Shown here: positions 24,397 to 32,983 of the stretch, piece after piece
Layout: each line of letters starts with the position of its first letter
Position numbering within the stretch: position 1 is the stretch's first letter
From: Bradyrhizobium ivorense
GTDB lineage: Bacteria; Pseudomonadota; Alphaproteobacteria; Rhizobiales; Xanthobacteraceae
Direction: 5' to 3'
Length of the DNA stretch: 64,000 nt
Assembly: GCF_900696085.1 (NCBI RefSeq)
Contig: NZ_CAADFC020000021.1
Coordinates: forward strand, 62,001-126,000
The notes under the pieces: model-generated
Seen by the model: only the letters and a program-made list of their open reading frames with translations
Told to the model about the DNA's origin: nothing
Database searches by the model: none
Program-made: the position numbers and the translations under genes

Positions 24397-25416
24397 TTAC
24401 GACAGCTTGCCGACGGACTTCTCCAGCAGGTCCCAGGCCTGCTCGCCATACTTGCCCTTCCATTCGGCATAGAAGCCGGCCGCCTTCAGCTTCTCGCGGA
24501 ACGGCGCCACGGTGGGCTGGTTGAAGGCCAGGCCCTTGCCGGCCAGTTCCTGCTGCAGGCCGGCATTCAGCTTGGCGACGTCGGCGCGCTCGTTGACGGC
24601 CGCGGCATTGATGTTCTTGGCGACGACGGTGCGGACATCCTCCGGCAATTTTTCCCACGCCCGGCGGTTCATCAGGAACCAGAAGCCGTCCCACATATGG
24701 TTGGTCAGCGAGCAGAACTTCTGCACCTCGTAGAGCTTGGCGGTCGAGATGATCGCCAGCGGATTCTCCTGGCCCTCGACGATCTTGGTCTGCAGCGCCG
24801 AATAGACCTCGCTGAAATTGATCGAGGCGGGCGACGCATCGAATGCCTTGAACATCGAGGTCCACAGCGGCGATACCGGCACGCGGATCTTGAAGCCCTT
24901 GAAATCGTCCGGGCCGTTGATCGGCTTGGTCGACGACGTGGTCTGGCGGAAGCCGTTGTCCCAGATCTTGTCCATCACCTCGAGGCCGGCCTTCTTGATC
25001 TCGCCGCGGACATAGGCCCCCAGGCCGCCATCCATGGCCTTCCAGACCGTGTCGTAATCCGGGAACGCGAAGCCGATGCCGTTGATGGAGGCCGCCGGAA
25101 CCAGGGTCGCCAGGATCAGGCCGGACAGCGTGAAGAACTCGACGCCGCCGGAGCGGATCTGGCTCAGCATGTCGGTGTCGGAACCGAGCTGGTTGTTCGG
25201 GAATATCTGCAGGTCGAACTTGCCGTTGGTCTCGGCCTTGATCGCCGCGGCCATCTCCTTGGCGCGCACATTCATCGGATGGCCATCCGGGAGATTGTTG
25301 GCGTACTTGTAGGAGAACTCGGCGGACTGGGCGCGCGCCACATAAGGTGCGCCGACGCTGCCGAGGACGGCGGAAGCGGCGGTGGCCTTCAGCAGCGTGC
25401 GTCGTGAAAAACTCAT
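24397..25416 (-). CDS. TRAP transporter solute-binding protein (DctP type)
   Basis: 339 residues with a twin-arginine-like signal (SRRTLLKATAASAVLGS, cleavage near ARA at about residue 30). The mature protein has the DctP pattern: FSYKYANNLPDGHPMNVRAKEMA, then RSGGVEFFTLSG, GFKIRVPVSPLW with the Arg that binds a carboxylate, and FSEVYSALQTKIVEGQENP. GGGAGACC precedes the ATG at 25416. It captures the substrate in the periplasm for the DctQM protein. The conserved Arg indicates a carboxylate ligand, which fits the adjacent acyl-CoA ligase. Confidence 0.9.
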   Translation of the reverse strand: MSFSRRTLLKATAASAVLGSVGAPYVARAQSAEFSYKYANNLPDGHPMNVRAKEMAAAIKAETNGKFDLQIFPNNQLGSDTDMLSQIRSGGVEFFTLSGLILATLVPAASINGIGFAFPDYDTVWKAMDGGLGAYVRGEIKKAGLEVMDKIWDNGFRQTTSSTKPINGPDDFKGFKIRVPVSPLWTSMFKAFDASPASINFSEVYSALQTKIVEGQENPLAIISTAKLYEVQKFCSLTNHMWDGFWFLMNRRAWEKLPEDVRTVVAKNINAAAVNERADVAKLNAGLQQELAGKGLAFNQPTVAPFREKLKAAGFYAEWKGKYGEQAWDLLEKSVGKLS

Positions 25417-25933
25417 TGGTGGTCTCCCTCGAGAGGCTTGTTGTTGTTCTGAGATGCCAATCCTATACGGACCTGATGCCGTGGGGTCACCAGCGATCTC
25501 TGCATACGGCCGCGCTTATTGCAGCGTCCGCACGCCGCGGCAATATCGGCTTTCAGCCGAGGCGGCTGGCGGTGGACCGGCATGCGGTGGCAGCCCGCCG
25601 ACATGGCATCTGTCGAGCTGTCGAAGCAGCCCGGTCACAGCGCCCAGTTGCCAGCGTTTGCGAAGATTTCCCACTAAATATCTGATCTAATTGTAGATAT
25701 AAAAATTCCATAATATACCTTATGCGAATTATGGGTACGGGGCCGCCCGGCGAACGGTAGCGCTGTGCTCCGCGTTGGAGCTATCCGTCGCTGCGACTGC
25801 GGCAGAGCCACCACTCCCGCGCCGAACGTCGAGTATTGGGCCGCCAAGTTCGATCGAAGCGATGCCGGAATGAAACCTTTGCCGCGAGCTGCCGTTGGCG
25901 GAAGAAGCCAGCTTTCTCGAGACGGGTGCAAAG
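25417..25933. other. divergent intergenic region with AT-rich patch
   Basis: 517 bases between dctP and the HtrA-like gene without a supported gene. Bases 25670-25740 are strikingly AT-rich for this window and contain an ATATCT/AGATAT inverted repeat (about 25679-25701) and a possible + promoter (TTGTAG 25691-25696, 17-base spacer, TATACC 25714-25719). The promoter would be about 200 bases before the HtrA start. No sure operator or small RNA can be named. Confidence 0.4.
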
Positions 25934-27202
25934 ATGAGAAAGGCAATGAAGGTCGAAATGGCGTTCAGAAAATTGACCGTCGGTCACCGTCAACTGCCGG
26001 CTATTGGCGGTATGGCGTTGACGGCCCTGGCCACCATCGGCACGGCGGTTGCCCAGCCGAACTCCACTCATGGTCCCAACCTCGCAACGCGGCCTGCGGG
26101 CGCGATCCAATTGATCGGAGATGTCGCATCGCCCAATGGAGCACCCGGCAACTTCGCCGATATGGCCGAGAGAGCTCAACCCGCTGTTATTGGCGTCATC
26201 TCCAGATCGGTTGAAGCCAAGCAACTGCGGCCGGGCCTCCCCTTCGGCGACGGACCCGAGGAGGACGCTCCCAATGAGAACGCTCCCGGCAAGGGACCTT
26301 CGGGACCAGGTGGCCTGAGCCCGAGAAAGAGCCCGAATGCGATCCAATCGGTCGCAATGGGCTCAGGCTTCTTCATCTCGCCGGACGGATACGCGGTGAC
26401 CAACAGCCACGTTGTCAAAGACAGCGATACTGCCACGATCCTCACGAGCGATAAGAAGAGCTACTCGGCAAAGGTGGTAGGAAGGGATGCGCTCAGCGAC
26501 CTCGCCCTGATCAAGGTCGATGGGCGAGCCGATTTTAGCTACGTGAAAATGGCCGAACGGCCGCCGCGCGTCGGCGATTGGGTGCTGACTGTAGGCAATC
26601 CGTTCGGGCTTGGAGGGACGGTCACGGCGGGGATCGTCTCGGCACGGGAACGCGAACTCGAGAATGGTCCAAGCGAGGGCTTCCTTCAGATCGACGCGCC
26701 GATCAATAGCGGAGATTCCGGCGGCCCCAGTCTCGATACCAACGGCGATGTCATCGGCGTGAACAGTATGATCTTTTCTCCCTCCGGCGGTTGGTCGGGG
26801 GTTGCGTTCGCGATCCCGGCAGACACCGTCAAGTCAGTGATCCCCCAATTGAGGGAAAAAGGCACCGTAACGCGCGCGTCGATGGGCGCCGAAGTCCAAT
26901 CGGTTACCCCGGAGATCGCCGATGGTCTCGGCGTCGAGAACCTCCAAGGTGCGATCATTGCCAATCTTCAAAAGGATGGACCCGCGGTGAAGGCCGGTTT
27001 GCGAAGCGGCGACGTCGTGACCTCGGTGGCTGGAGAGCCGATCAAGGGCGCCACCGAATTGACGAAAAGGATCCACGCAATGGCGCCCGGCTCTTCAGTT
27101 CAACTCGCGATGGTTCGCGCCGGAAAGCAGAGCTCAGTGAGCGTAACCTTGGGTCAGCTTCCAAATGAGTCCCAGCAGTCTCGGCCGCGCAATCCGGAGT
27201 AG
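25934..27202 (+). CDS. HtrA/DegP-type periplasmic serine protease
   Basis: 422 residues from ATG 25934; ATG 25946 is an alternative. The N-terminal signal ends around TAVAQP. The trypsin-like domain has the full triad: His in VTNSHVVKD, Asp in ALSDLALIKV, Ser in INSGDSGGPSL. One PDZ domain follows (about residues 315-410, with LGVENLQGAIIANL and GLRSGDVVTSVAGEPIKG). DegP-like enzymes remove misfolded periplasmic proteins. With one PDZ it is closer to DegS/HtrA than to two-PDZ DegP. It stands alone behind the AT-rich intergenic patch, and no stress box could be confirmed. Confidence 0.88.
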   Translation: MRKAMKVEMAFRKLTVGHRQLPAIGGMALTALATIGTAVAQPNSTHGPNLATRPAGAIQLIGDVASPNGAPGNFADMAERAQPAVIGVISRSVEAKQLRPGLPFGDGPEEDAPNENAPGKGPSGPGGLSPRKSPNAIQSVAMGSGFFISPDGYAVTNSHVVKDSDTATILTSDKKSYSAKVVGRDALSDLALIKVDGRADFSYVKMAERPPRVGDWVLTVGNPFGLGGTVTAGIVSARERELENGPSEGFLQIDAPINSGDSGGPSLDTNGDVIGVNSMIFSPSGGWSGVAFAIPADTVKSVIPQLREKGTVTRASMGAEVQSVTPEIADGLGVENLQGAIIANLQKDGPAVKAGLRSGDVVTSVAGEPIKGATELTKRIHAMAPGSSVQLAMVRAGKQSSVSVTLGQLPNESQQSRPRNPE

Positions 27203-27337
27203 ATGTCGTCCCTTGCATCTTGCGTGGATCGTCGGCCGAAGTCAGCCACCGAATACCTCCCTGCTCGCATTGTTGTGTCAAATGCCGGGCAATCGCTCGC
27301 CTCGACATAGCACGGCCAGTTCGCCTATCCTGCCGCC

Positions 27338-27973
27338 ATGACCGACCATGATCACGACCATCATCATCACGATCACGACCATTCCGAGCTGTCGGAAATG
27401 GAGCTGCGCGTCCGCGCGCTGGAATCGATCCTGAGCGAAAAGGGCTATTTCGAGCCGGCCGCGCTCGACGCTATCGTGCAGGCCTACGAGACCAAGATCG
27501 GCCCGCATAACGGCGCCCGCGTCGTCGCCAAGGCGTGGAGCGATCCCGCCTTCAAGCAGGCGTTGCTCGACGATGCCAGCAAGGCGGTCGGCACGCTCGG
27601 CCATGTCAGCCGCGTCGGCGATCATCTGGTCGCGGTCGAGAACACGCCCAATCGCCACAACATGGTCGTGTGCACTCTGTGCTCCTGTTATCCTTGGGAA
27701 ATGCTCGGGCTGCCGCCGGTCTGGTACAAGGCGGCGCCGTATCGCTCGCGCGCGGTTAAGGATCCGCGCGGCGTGCTGGCCGATTTCGGCGTCAGCCTGC
27801 CGACGCAGACCGAAATCCGGGTCTGGGATTCGACCGCAGAAACCCGCTTCCTGGTGCTGCCGATGCGGCCGGCCGGCACCGAGGGCTGGAGCGAGGAGCA
27901 ACTCGCTGAGCTCGTGACGCGCGACTCCATGATCGGCACCGGATTCCCGAAGACGCCGGGAGCCCCGTCGTGA
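27338..27973 (+). CDS. nthA: nitrile hydratase alpha subunit, cobalt type
   Basis: 211 residues. The metal claw CTLCSC is at residues 112-117. The Thr variant indicates a cobalt enzyme (iron enzymes have CSLCSC), by family knowledge. The two cysteines oxidised in mature enzymes are C115 and C117. The N-terminus is unusual: residues 3-15 are alternating His and Asp (DHDHDHHHHDHDH), which could hold metal before insertion. The enzyme hydrates nitriles to amides. The stop overlaps the beta subunit GTG start, so translation is coupled. Confidence 0.95.
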   Translation: MTDHDHDHHHHDHDHSELSEMELRVRALESILSEKGYFEPAALDAIVQAYETKIGPHNGARVVAKAWSDPAFKQALLDDASKAVGTLGHVSRVGDHLVAVENTPNRHNMVVCTLCSCYPWEMLGLPPVWYKAAPYRSRAVKDPRGVLADFGVSLPTQTEIRVWDSTAETRFLVLPMRPAGTEGWSEEQLAELVTRDSMIGTGFPKTPGAPS

Positions 27974-28629
27974 ACGGCGTGCACGACATGGGCGGCATGG
28001 ACGGGTTCGGCAAGGTCGAGCCCGAGCCCAACGAGCCGATGTTCCACCAGGAATGGGAATCGCGGGTACTGGCGATGGTGCGCGCGATGGGCGCGGCCGG
28101 CGCCTTCAACATCGACGCGTCGCGGTTCTATCGGGAGTCCCTGCCCCCGCACGTTTATCTCTCGAGCTCGTATTACAAGAAATGGCTGCTCGGGCTCGAA
28201 GACCTGCTGCTTGCCAGGGGTTATGTCGCGCCTGAGGACGTCGCGGCCGGACATGCGGTGGCGCCGGCGAAGTCGCTCAAGCACGGCAAGTTCTCGGTCG
28301 CCGACGTCGAGCGCGTCATGGTGCGCGGCAAGTTCGGCCGCACCGCGCCGGCGGCCGCGAAATTCAAGCCGGGCGAGCGGGTGCGGGCGAAAAACATCCA
28401 TCCCGCCACCCACACGCGGCTGCCGCGCTATGTGCGCGGGCATGTCGGCGTGGTCGAGCGCGATCATGGCTGTCACGTGTTTCCCGACACGGCCGCCAAC
28501 GATGCCGGCGAGCATCCGCAATGGCTGTACACCGTCGTGTTCGACGGACGCGAGCTGTGGGGGCCGGACACTGACCCGACCATCAAGGTGTCGATCGACG
28601 CCTTCGAGCCGTATCTGGAGCCGGCCTGA
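27970..28629 (+). CDS. nthB: nitrile hydratase beta subunit
   Basis: 219 residues from a GTG that overlaps the alpha stop (GTGA). The typical opening is MNGVHDMGGMDGFGKVEPE. The later regions GERVRAKNIHPATHTRLPRYVRG and GVVERDHGCHVFPD form the SH3-like domain that contacts the alpha subunit. It builds the alpha-beta heterodimer around the cobalt site. Its stop overlaps the start of the next gene (TGATG). Confidence 0.95.
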   Translation: MNGVHDMGGMDGFGKVEPEPNEPMFHQEWESRVLAMVRAMGAAGAFNIDASRFYRESLPPHVYLSSSYYKKWLLGLEDLLLARGYVAPEDVAAGHAVAPAKSLKHGKFSVADVERVMVRGKFGRTAPAAAKFKPGERVRAKNIHPATHTRLPRYVRGHVGVVERDHGCHVFPDTAANDAGEHPQWLYTVVFDGRELWGPDTDPTIKVSIDAFEPYLEPA

Positions 28630-29006
28630 TGGACGCCTCCGCGGCCGCTCGCGCCACCAGCGCCGTCGCCAGCATTCCCCGTGATGACGACGGCCCGGTG
28701 TTTCGCGCGCCCTGGGAGGCGCAGGCTTTCGCCATGGCGCTCACTTTGCACGACCGCGGCGTCTTCACCTGGCCGGAATGGGCCGCGGCGCTGGCCGATC
28801 AGATCAAGCGCGCGCAGGCCGCCGGCGATCCTGACACCGGCGAGACCTATTATCTGCATTGGCTGGCGACGCTCGAGCATCTCGTGGCGGCCAAGGGCGT
28901 CACGACCCCGGACACGCTGCGCCGCTACCGCAACGCCTGGGACCACGCCGCCGACCGCACCCCACACGGCAAGCCGATCGAGCTGACGCCGGCGGATTTC
29001 GAGTGA
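28629..29006 (+). CDS. nitrile hydratase accessory protein (P14K/activator type)
   Basis: 125 residues, starting at the ATG in TGATG, which overlaps the beta stop. It resembles the beta-subunit N-terminus (RAPWEAQAFAMALTLHDRG, FTWPEWAAALADQI), the known pattern of the small self-subunit-swapping chaperones that insert cobalt into the alpha subunit. It ends with HGKPIELTPADFE. No amidase, nitrilase or regulator is adjacent, so the operon has only the enzyme and its maturation factor. Confidence 0.88.
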   Translation: MDASAAARATSAVASIPRDDDGPVFRAPWEAQAFAMALTLHDRGVFTWPEWAAALADQIKRAQAAGDPDTGETYYLHWLATLEHLVAAKGVTTPDTLRRYRNAWDHAADRTPHGKPIELTPADFE

Positions 29007-29013
29007 TCGCTCC

Positions 29014-29151
29014 ACTGTCGTCCCTGCGAAAGCTGTCAGACCCGTCATCCCCGCGCAAAGGCTTCGCCTTTGTCGCTGGAGGTGCAAGCCTCTTCGGCGA
29101 GCCTCGAAGGATCGACGGCCACCAGCCGGGCCGATTCATCCTTCGAGGCTC
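29014..29151. repeat. composite palindromic repeat after the nitrile hydratase operon
   Basis: A partial GTCGTCCCTGCGAAAGC element (family of 20656 and 30914), a hairpin CAAAGGC-ttc-GCCTTTG (29056-29072), and inverted arms GAGCCTCGAAGGAT (29099-29112) and ATCCTTCGAGGCTC (29138-29151), 14 bp perfect. Together they could end transcription of the operon and of queC on the other strand. Confidence 0.8.
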
Positions 29152-29234
29152 GCCCAGCAGCGCAGTTGCGCTGCAAGGCTCGCACCTCAGGATGACGGTC
29201 ATTGTTGAACCGAGAGACCGCGACGCCACATGGA

Positions 29235-29954
29235 TCAGCGACCGCCCTGCGCCACATACTCCCGCCAGCCCTTGGCGCGCAGGCTGCACGCCGGGCATTC
29301 GCCGCAGCCAAAACCCCAATCGTGCTGCGCGCCGCGTTCGCCGAGATAGCAGGTGTGGGAATGCTCGCGGATCAGGTCGACCAGCCCTGCCCCGCCGAGT
29401 TCATGTGCGAGCCGCCAGGTCGCGGCCTTGTCGAGCCACATCAGCGGCGTGTGCAGCTCGAAGTTTTTGGCCATGCCGAGGTTGAGCGCCGACTGCAGCG
29501 CCTTGACGGTCTCGTCGCGGCAATCCGGATAGCCGGAGTAGTCGGTCTCGCACATGCCGCCGATGATGTGGCGGATGCCGCGGCGATAGGCCAGCGCCGC
29601 CGCGAAAGTCAAGAACACCAGATTGCGGCCCGGCACAAACGTGTTCGGCAAGCCGTCGGCGCCCATCTCGATGGCTACGTCGCGGGTCAGCGCGGTGTCG
29701 GAAATCTCCGCCAGCGTCGGGATCGCGATGGTGTGGCTGTCGCCGAGCTTTGCGGCCCAGTCCGGCCGCAGCGCGCGGATGCCTGACAGCAATCGGTCGC
29801 GGCAGTCGAGCTCGATCGCATGGCGCTGGCCATAGGTGAAGCCGAGCATTTCGACGCGGGCAAAGCGCTGCAAGGCCCAGGCGAGGCAGGTGGTGGAATC
29901 CTGGCCGCCCGAAAACAGCACCAGCGCGGTATCGGAATTGATTTGATCGGTCAT
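29235..29954 (-). CDS. queC: 7-cyano-7-deazaguanine synthase
   Basis: 239 residues from ATG 29954; the longer frame needs a TTG start. The PP-loop SGGQDSTTCLAW is near the N-terminus, and four C-terminal zinc cysteines are in CYLGE and CGECPAC. It converts 7-carboxy-7-deazaguanine to preQ0 with ATP and ammonia, in the pathway to queuosine-modified tRNA. Divergent from mazG at 30095. No other queuosine genes are in the window. Confidence 0.94.
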   Translation of the reverse strand: MTDQINSDTALVLFSGGQDSTTCLAWALQRFARVEMLGFTYGQRHAIELDCRDRLLSGIRALRPDWAAKLGDSHTIAIPTLAEISDTALTRDVAIEMGADGLPNTFVPGRNLVFLTFAAALAYRRGIRHIIGGMCETDYSGYPDCRDETVKALQSALNLGMAKNFELHTPLMWLDKAATWRLAHELGGAGLVDLIREHSHTCYLGERGAQHDWGFGCGECPACSLRAKGWREYVAQGGR

Positions 29955-30094
29955 GGAACGCGCTTTAGCACCCTCTGGCACGGTGGCCAATCGGTGGACA
30001 TCACGGCGAGTTCAGCGCCTTTGGCTGGGATCGGCTCGCTCGTTTTGGCATAACACCAACGCATCAAAAAAGACCCCTCACAGTCCGGTGCCCG

Positions 30095-30949
30095 ATGACC
30101 CCTTCCCGCGACATTTCCCGCCTGATCGAGATCATGGCCGCGCTGCGCACGCCGGTGACCGGCTGTCCCTGGGACCTCGAGCAGGATTTTGCGACCATCG
30201 CGCCTTACACGATCGAGGAGGCCTATGAGGTGGCGGACGCGATCACGCGCGGTGATTTCGACGACCTTCGCGAGGAACTCGGCGACCTCTTGCTGCAGGT
30301 GGTCTATCACGCCCGCATGGCCGAGGAGCAGAACGCCTTTGCCTTCGGCGACGTGGTCGAGGCGATCACCAGGAAGCTGATCCGCCGCCACCCGCACGTC
30401 TTCGCCGACAAGGACGGCAACATCCAGCCCGCCGGCGTGAAGAGCGCCTGGGAGCGCATCAAGGCCGAGGAGAAGGCCGAACGCGCCGCGCGGCGGCCGC
30501 CGGAGGAGACCGCGCACACCTCGCTGCTCGCCAGCGTCAAGGCGGGCCTCCCTGCCCTGACCCGCGCGATGCAATTGCAGCGCAAGGCGTCGACCGTCGG
30601 CTTCGACTGGAACGATCCGCGCGCCGTGCTGGCCAAAATCCGCGAGGAAGCCGACGAGATCGAAGCGGCGCTCGACAGCAAGGACAAGGAGGAACTCGCG
30701 TCAGAGACCGGCGACCTGATGTTCGCCGTCGTCAACCTCGCCCGCCATGTCGATGCCGATCCGGAGACGGCGCTGCGGGCGACGAATGCCAAGTTCGAGC
30801 GGCGGTTTGCCTATATCGAGAAGGCGCTGGCGGCAAAGGGGCGTTCGCTGGACGATGCGTCGCTGGAGGAGATGGACGCGTTGTGGAATGAGGCGAAGGC
30901 CACAACCACCGCCGTCGTCCCGGCGAAGGCCGGGACCCATACCACGTGA
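30095..30949 (+). CDS. mazG: nucleoside triphosphate pyrophosphohydrolase
   Basis: 284 residues. Two MazG domains are visible: the first has GCPWDLEQDFATIAPYTIEEAYEV and EELGDLLLQVVYHARMA with the acidic metal ligands EExxE and ELGDLL, the second has REEADEIEAAL and ETGDLMFAVVNLARH. It hydrolyses NTPs to NMP and PPi. The last 12 or so residues (TAVVPAKAGTHTT) are not MazG sequence: they come from a palindromic repeat (30914-30945) read in frame, so the natural end was probably shorter. Confidence 0.93.
   Translation: MTPSRDISRLIEIMAALRTPVTGCPWDLEQDFATIAPYTIEEAYEVADAITRGDFDDLREELGDLLLQVVYHARMAEEQNAFAFGDVVEAITRKLIRRHPHVFADKDGNIQPAGVKSAWERIKAEEKAERAARRPPEETAHTSLLASVKAGLPALTRAMQLQRKASTVGFDWNDPRAVLAKIREEADEIEAALDSKDKEELASETGDLMFAVVNLARHVDADPETALRATNAKFERRFAYIEKALAAKGRSLDDASLEEMDALWNEAKATTTAVVPAKAGTHTT
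30914..30945. repeat. palindromic repeat inside the 3' end of mazG
   Basis: Same family as 20656-20688, with the stem GTCGTCCCGGC/GCCGGGAC-type around a short GAAG loop. Read in the mazG frame it encodes VVPAKAGTHTT and supplies the stop just after, so the element has become coding. This peptide tail is a recurring trace of such elements in Bradyrhizobium-like genomes as I recall. Confidence 0.8.
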
Positions 30950-31022
30950 TCTAACGGTGATGGACGGTGCCAGTCCCGCACTCATGCGGAACTGCGACTA
31001 TCGTCAGCGGTGAGGCCGGTGG

Positions 31023-31385
31023 TTATGGATCCCGGCTATGCGGACATGGTCCATTCAAGGATCCGTTCTGCTGAATCTGCAATTGCTCAGCATAAAGCTC
31101 GAAGCTCGTCGTTCCATCCGTGGCTTCCATGGCCCAGGGGGTCAGAATGGAGATGTCAACGATTTCGCGCCCAACACCATCTTGCCGTCTTGCAACCACC
31201 TCGCACGCAATGAGAACGGGCTGAGGGAATTGGCTATCGGGCCGCAGATCGGCGTCCGTAAGGACGGATAGCTTCTCGATTATCGCCCATTCTTTACCGA
31301 ACCGGTCGGAGAATCCGCATGCGACAACGCCCGGGAAATCGTCACTGACCCACCTAACAATCTGAGCCCGAATATACGCAGTCAC
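31023..31385 (-). CDS. hypothetical protein (120 aa)
   Basis: GTG at 31385 with AGGGTAAAGG upstream opens a 120-residue product beginning MTAYIRAQIVRWVSDDFPG and containing DRFGKEWAIIEKLSVL and VARRQDGVGREIVDISIL. Soluble, no signal peptide. Base composition is visibly lower in GC than the flanking mazG and mgtE genes. The shape resembles small polymorphic-toxin immunity proteins, but I see no toxin nearby and cannot name a family. Confidence 0.7.
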   Translation of the reverse strand: MTAYIRAQIVRWVSDDFPGVVACGFSDRFGKEWAIIEKLSVLTDADLRPDSQFPQPVLIACEVVARRQDGVGREIVDISILTPWAMEATDGTTSFELYAEQLQIQQNGSLNGPCPHSRDP

Positions 31386-31405
31386 GACCTTTACCCTGCC
31401 CTGGC

Positions 31406-32776
31406 CTACAACAGCGTCCCGCGCAGGGTGACCGCCGCCACGCCGAAATAGATCACGAGCCCGGTGACGTCGACCAACGTCGCGACGAACGGTGCCGACG
31501 CACTCGCCGGATCGAAGCCGATGCGCTTGAGGATGAACGGTAGCATCGATCCGCACAGCGAGCCGAAGGTGACGATGCCGACCAGCGCAGCGCCGACGGT
31601 TGCGGCGACCAGCACCCAATGCGGGCCGTAGTCGAACAGGCCCAGCGTCTGCCAGAGCGTGATCCTGACGATGCCGATCACGCCGAGAATGGCGCCGAGC
31701 ACGATGCCGGTCGGCAGCTCGCGCAGCGCCACCCGCCACCAGTCACGCAGCCGCACCTCGTGCAGCGCCAGCGAGCGGATCAACAGCGAGGTTGCCTGCG
31801 AGCCGGAATTGCCGCCCGAGCTCATGATCAGCGGGATGAACAGGGTCAGCACGATCGCCTTCTCGAGCTCGCTCTGATACGACTGCATCGCGGTCGCGGT
31901 CAGCATCTCCGAAAGAAACAGCGCGCACAGCCAGCCGGCGCGCTTCCTGATCATCTCGCCAAAACCGATCCGCAGATACGGCTCGTCGATCGCTTCCATG
32001 CCGCCGAACTTCTGGGCGTCCTCGGTGGATTCCTCGACGATCGCGTCGATGACGTCGTCGACCGTGACGATGCCAAGGATATGCCCGGGACCATCGACGA
32101 CGGCGACCGCGAGCAAATCGTAGCGCGAGATCAGCCGCGCCGCCTCCATGCGGTCGGCCTCCGGCGCGATCATCAGCGGTTTTCGCGCCGGCGCGGCGGT
32201 CAGCACGTTGGCATGTGGATCGCCGGAGATCAGGCGGCGCAGCGGCACTGCCTGGATCAGCGTCTTCTTGACCGGATCGGTCACGAAGATCGAGTAGACG
32301 GTCTCGCGGGTGCGCTCGACCATCCGGATGTGATGCAGCACCTCGGCGATGGTCCAGGTCGCGGGCACGCTGACGAACTCAGTGGTCATGATCGAGCCGG
32401 CGCTGCGCTCGGGATAAGCGAGCAGGCCCGAGATGACGGCGCGGGTGTCCGGATTGAGGCCGTTCAGCAGCGTGGTGCGCAGCGGTTCGATCAGCTCCTT
32501 GAAGATGTCGGCGGCGCGGTCGTCGGACACGCCCGACAGCAGCGACACCGCGGTGTCCGTCGGAAGCTCGGCGATGATCTCGCAGGTGTTGTCGAGCCCG
32601 GGCAAATCGAGCACCTCGATCGCCCGCTCCGCCGGCAGCGACCGCAGCATCTTTGCGGCATCCGCGGGCTCCCTTGCGTTGAGCGCCTCGACGATTTCGG
32701 GGGCGCGCTCATGGGCCAGATCGCCGGTCGGGCTCACGGGCGCGTCGCGGGTTATGGTATCGCTGGAGTCTTGCAT
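31406..32776 (-). CDS. mgtE: magnesium transporter MgtE
   Basis: 456 residues from ATG 32776 (GCGAGGG upstream). N-terminal MgtE helical domain (about 25-125, with LLSGVSDDRAADIF), two CBS domains (about 135-250, ending GHILGIVTVDDVIDAI), then five membrane helices with the pore-lining PLIMSSGGNSGSQATSLL motif. It imports Mg2+ across the inner membrane, gated by intracellular Mg2+ via the N-terminal and CBS domains. A repeat (32932-32980) and hflX lie upstream. Confidence 0.94.
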   Translation of the reverse strand: MQDSSDTITRDAPVSPTGDLAHERAPEIVEALNAREPADAAKMLRSLPAERAIEVLDLPGLDNTCEIIAELPTDTAVSLLSGVSDDRAADIFKELIEPLRTTLLNGLNPDTRAVISGLLAYPERSAGSIMTTEFVSVPATWTIAEVLHHIRMVERTRETVYSIFVTDPVKKTLIQAVPLRRLISGDPHANVLTAAPARKPLMIAPEADRMEAARLISRYDLLAVAVVDGPGHILGIVTVDDVIDAIVEESTEDAQKFGGMEAIDEPYLRIGFGEMIRKRAGWLCALFLSEMLTATAMQSYQSELEKAIVLTLFIPLIMSSGGNSGSQATSLLIRSLALHEVRLRDWWRVALRELPTGIVLGAILGVIGIVRITLWQTLGLFDYGPHWVLVAATVGAALVGIVTFGSLCGSMLPFILKRIGFDPASASAPFVATLVDVTGLVIYFGVAAVTLRGTLL

Positions 32777-32931
32777 CGATCGCCCTCGCCTTGGGTTCTG
32801 CAGCGCAATGAACCAAGGCGGCGCGGATTTCAAACGGAAAGTGCGACGTCGCGCCGCAGGCGCGCCGACGCCGTGAGATGTCACGGCTTGGTCATATTTC
32901 CGGAGATTGCGGCTTGCGCCGCATTTCTTTT

Positions 32932-32980
32932 GGGCATGGTCTCTTCGGAAGACCGCTTCGCACTTTTCCGGATCATGCCC
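32932..32980. repeat. short inverted repeat, family A copy 1
   Basis: GGGCATG and CATGCCC form the ends; inside are CGGAAGACC and TTTTCCGGATC. Matches the elements at 47542-47590 and 48700-48748 in layout and core (GATCCGGAAAAGTG). It lies just beyond the hflX stop codon. Confidence 0.85.
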
Positions 32981-32983
32981 GGC

